From Microcaldota archaeon (GTDB taxonomy: Archaea; Micrarchaeota; Micrarchaeia; Anstonellales; J096): a stretch of 47,447 nt of DNA. A model generated the notes under the pieces. It saw nothing but the letters and a program-made list of their open reading frames with translations. It did not search any database and was not told the DNA's origin. Made by a program: the position numbers and the translations under genes. The stretch spans positions 1-47,447 of the forward strand of contig JALWQW010000017.1 of assembly GCA_026982895.1 (NCBI GenBank). Reading direction: 5' to 3'. Shown in pieces: positions 45,265 to 47,447 of this stretch (its first letter is position 1; the number at the start of each line of letters is the position of its first letter).

Positions 45265-46257
45265 ATGATTATACACAAAGATGACTTTATACACCTTCTT
45301 AAAGGTGCTGTTCTCTATGGTGGAGGCGGTGGTGGCAGTCTAAACGATGGTGAAAAATTATTGGAGAATATCGGTGATATTCGCCTTCTCACATACGACG
45401 AATTAAATGGTTCGATATTAAGGGATTACGCAATATCTCACTTTGCAATAGGTTCTTTGGAAAGTGAAATACGCACATTTTCCTCCAAATGGTTAAAGAA
45501 TACATATGAAACCCTATTCGAAAAAACAAATTATCTGATTGGAGGTGAGATGGGAGCGTATGTCCTAGCAGCTAATATACGAATGAGTATAGAAGCTGAA
45601 ATGTTGCTCTTAGACACGGATGCTGGAGGTGGGCGTGCTATACCTACAACATTATCCGATTTATATTCAGCATTATCTCTGAAACGCATTCCATTAGTTG
45701 CCGCAAGTTCGAAGAGAAACTTACTTGTTATACAGAATATCGAAGAAGAAAAGCTGGATAGATACTTGGACAACTTTTTTGATTTAGAAAGGCAGGTAAT
45801 AGAAGTTATAGGTTATAGGACACAAGTAAAAAATCTTCCATTTGGGAGTATAACAAAAGCATTAAAGGCTGGAAAATCACTAGAGCACAAACAAGTGCCG
45901 TTAGGCTTCAAAGTGCTCGGTAGATTCAAAATCGAAGAACTTTCGCATAAAGAAGGCAGGTTTTCCACTATTATTATAAAAGGTGGGGGCTATGAATTAT
46001 TAGCTCTTAATGAATTTATTTATGCCAAAAAAGAGAACAGGGTATTAGCAACGATACCTCTTATTATATCAATTGTAGAGAGTGAATCATGGCAACCATT
46101 ATTGAGCACAGAGGTAGAATTAGGCATGGAAGTAATCATATTGGTCGGCAAACCCTTGCCACCTATGTTAAGGCCTTCTTTTTACAAAAAATATTTATCG
46201 CCAAAAGCATTTGGAATAAACATCGAACCTACTGTTGAATCCAATGAAACTAAGTAG
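45265..46257 (+). CDS. DUF917-family protein
   Basis: The 330-residue protein starts with the glycine-rich N-terminus of DUF917/COG3535 (LKGAVLYGGGGGGSLNDG). It has the central IGGEMGAYVLAANIRM and LLLDTDAGGGRAIP, matching the family pattern of E-x-G, then D-x-D-x-x-G-RA-x-P. Members are often found beside hydantoinase-like genes; no such partner is present here. The exact reaction is not known. It diverges from the 23S promoter. Confidence 0.82.
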   Translation: MIIHKDDFIHLLKGAVLYGGGGGGSLNDGEKLLENIGDIRLLTYDELNGSILRDYAISHFAIGSLESEIRTFSSKWLKNTYETLFEKTNYLIGGEMGAYVLAANIRMSIEAEMLLLDTDAGGGRAIPTTLSDLYSALSLKRIPLVAASSKRNLLVIQNIEEEKLDRYLDNFFDLERQVIEVIGYRTQVKNLPFGSITKALKAGKSLEHKQVPLGFKVLGRFKIEELSHKEGRFSTIIIKGGGYELLALNEFIYAKKENRVLATIPLIISIVESESWQPLLSTEVELGMEVIILVGKPLPPMLRPSFYKKYLSPKAFGINIEPTVESNETK

Positions 46258-46259
46258 GC

Positions 46260-47447
46260 TTATTTTTTGTGCTTCCCCCTTTTATGCGTTGCATATTTGT
46301 TTTGAATATTATTCGTGTAATAGTAAAGAATGAATCCTATTAACAAAGCCAAGGCCACACCCGCAATTAGTAGATTGGTATTATTTTCACTTGGTTTATT
46401 CTCATCAATATCCACCCCACTTCCTTTAACCTGGCCAACATCGGCCTTACTAGAACTTTCAGCACTCCTCACAACAACTGTTAATGTCTCTGGTACCTTG
46501 TCTATATGATAGCCTTCCTTAGTCTTTACAGCACCCTCTGGCATAGATATGTTCACACTTTTATTTTCAACAACAATATCCAAAGCCGTGTTATTTAAGG
46601 CTATGTTAAAGCGAGGAGCAAAGTGCATTTCCACAGTCTTCACGCCCTTTTCACCTTTCATATAATGACCGACGCGTTCTATATGCCCTGTGATTTCATC
46701 ACCTGCCAACAACATCCATCCTTTAAAGCTCACATCATCCTCCGGTGCTGTAAGGAGCCCTTCTCCTCGTATATGAATAATGGAGTTGTTTATAAGCTCT
46801 GCTTTGTACGAAGTTATCTTATCCATGTAAGTGCTTAAAAGCATCTTAACCATATGTGGGTCTCTTATAAAAATAAGGGATTTAAGAAGAGATTTATCGT
46901 TGCCTTTCATAGTTATATCAATATAACCTTCCATTCCCTTAGATGTACGTTTTCCCTCTGCAGAGAGGTTAAGCATATCTATACCTTCCATTTCATTATA
47001 ATTAGCAGTTTCGTTCTTTAGAATGTAATAATTGCCTATAAACCTGGCTAAATCGTTGCTTAGGATTTCGACTCTAACGCTTGCATTGCCGTATTTTCCT
47101 GCTTGTTCATCCAGACCTCCAAAGTAATTAGCCTTACTGACGTTAACGCTACCAACATACTTACCGGGCGGATCATCTATGCTAATAACCATTTCCTCTG
47201 TGCCAGCCATAGCCGCATTATCCAAAACCCATGTATAAGAATAACCAACAGCCTCAATAAGGGAAGTTAGGCCCGCCGCCTTTGACTTCGAAATAACATC
47301 CCTCTCTCCCATCTCTTCGATAGAATCGCTTAGTTCATCCCCGAGTTCATCCTTTGCAGCATCTTCTATATCATCATTCGTTATTGTAAAGTCCGTAACA
47401 CTGTTAGCAGTATCAACAATCTCCTGGGGATTACTCCCACCCATCGT
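46260..47447 (-). CDS. Membrane-anchored extracellular protein, 5' end outside the window
   Basis: The frame stays open to the window edge. An ATG occurs at 47444, but the sequence there is not a signal peptide, so the true start probably lies beyond. The visible 394 residues are beta-rich, with acidic N-terminal segments (TNDDIEDAAKDELGDELSDS) and several Asn-x-Ser/Thr sites. They end with a membrane helix (LLIAGVALALLIGFILYYYT) and a Lys/Arg/His tail that would stay inside. This fits a surface protein held by a C-terminal anchor. It ends two bases from the converging DUF917 gene. Confidence 0.75.
   Translation of the reverse strand, partial: TMGGSNPQEIVDTANSVTDFTITNDDIEDAAKDELGDELSDSIEEMGERDVISKSKAAGLTSLIEAVGYSYTWVLDNAAMAGTEEMVISIDDPPGKYVGSVNVSKANYFGGLDEQAGKYGNASVRVEILSNDLARFIGNYYILKNETANYNEMEGIDMLNLSAEGKRTSKGMEGYIDITMKGNDKSLLKSLIFIRDPHMVKMLLSTYMDKITSYKAELINNSIIHIRGEGLLTAPEDDVSFKGWMLLAGDEITGHIERVGHYMKGEKGVKTVEMHFAPRFNIALNNTALDIVVENKSVNISMPEGAVKTKEGYHIDKVPETLTVVVRSAESSSKADVGQVKGSGVDIDENKPSENNTNLLIAGVALALLIGFILYYYTNNIQNKYATHKRGKHKK

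Overview
The window comes from an archaeon. It carries a type I-B CRISPR-Cas locus with archaeal gene order, a 23S rRNA with an archaeal-style processing stem, archease, a Tma20-like PUA protein, a type II tRNA-Ser, and TATA boxes placed about 25 bases before start codons (leaderless or short-leader transcripts). Base composition is AT-rich and neighbouring genes often diverge. The lineage cannot be fixed from the sequence. The isolated 23S gene and many family-less proteins would fit a DPANN-like or other poorly sampled archaeon, but that is inference.

Layout. 1-8081: accessory region with a partial unknown gene, a gene with an internally duplicated domain and a broken 3' end (771-2368), a HerA/VirB4-type ATPase, a seven-repeat protein split by a one-base homopolymer frameshift (4430-6156), a C39-like cysteine peptidase and an unknown helical protein. 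8205-12289: a possibly exported protein, a coiled-coil protein with a possible transglutaminase-like core, and two ABC-2 permeases without an ATPase. 12568-14172: an RNA ligase and an unknown protein. 14435-18842: a CRISPR array of 67 repeats and 66 spacers. 18938-27053: a minus-strand operon cas6-cas8-cas7-cas5-cas3-cas4-cas1-cas2, with a divergent CARF-HTH regulator at 27143. The array is read on the minus strand from a leader just downstream of cas2.

27804-37778: mostly single housekeeping-like genes: HDAC-family deacylase, DUF2207 membrane protein, M20 peptidase, GNAT protein, tRNA-Ser(UGA), a bPH2 membrane protein with a histone H1-like tail, a SufB/SufD-like protein, PUA protein, ThpR, a TPR-like protein, archease, a small membrane protein and a SpoT-like HD hydrolase. 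37950-41216: two tandem paralogues of an all-helical HEAT-like protein. 41365-44972: 23S rRNA on the minus strand with no 16S beside it, interrupted by a 724-base group I intron encoding a LAGLIDADG endonuclease. 45265 to the end: a DUF917 protein and the C-terminal part of a membrane-anchored surface protein.

The best candidates for a second look are the archaeal group I intron, CRISPR spacers that encode homologous peptides in the same register (repeated sampling of diverging virus genes), the bPH2/H1-tail fusion, and the two frame-disrupted repeat genes at the left end.
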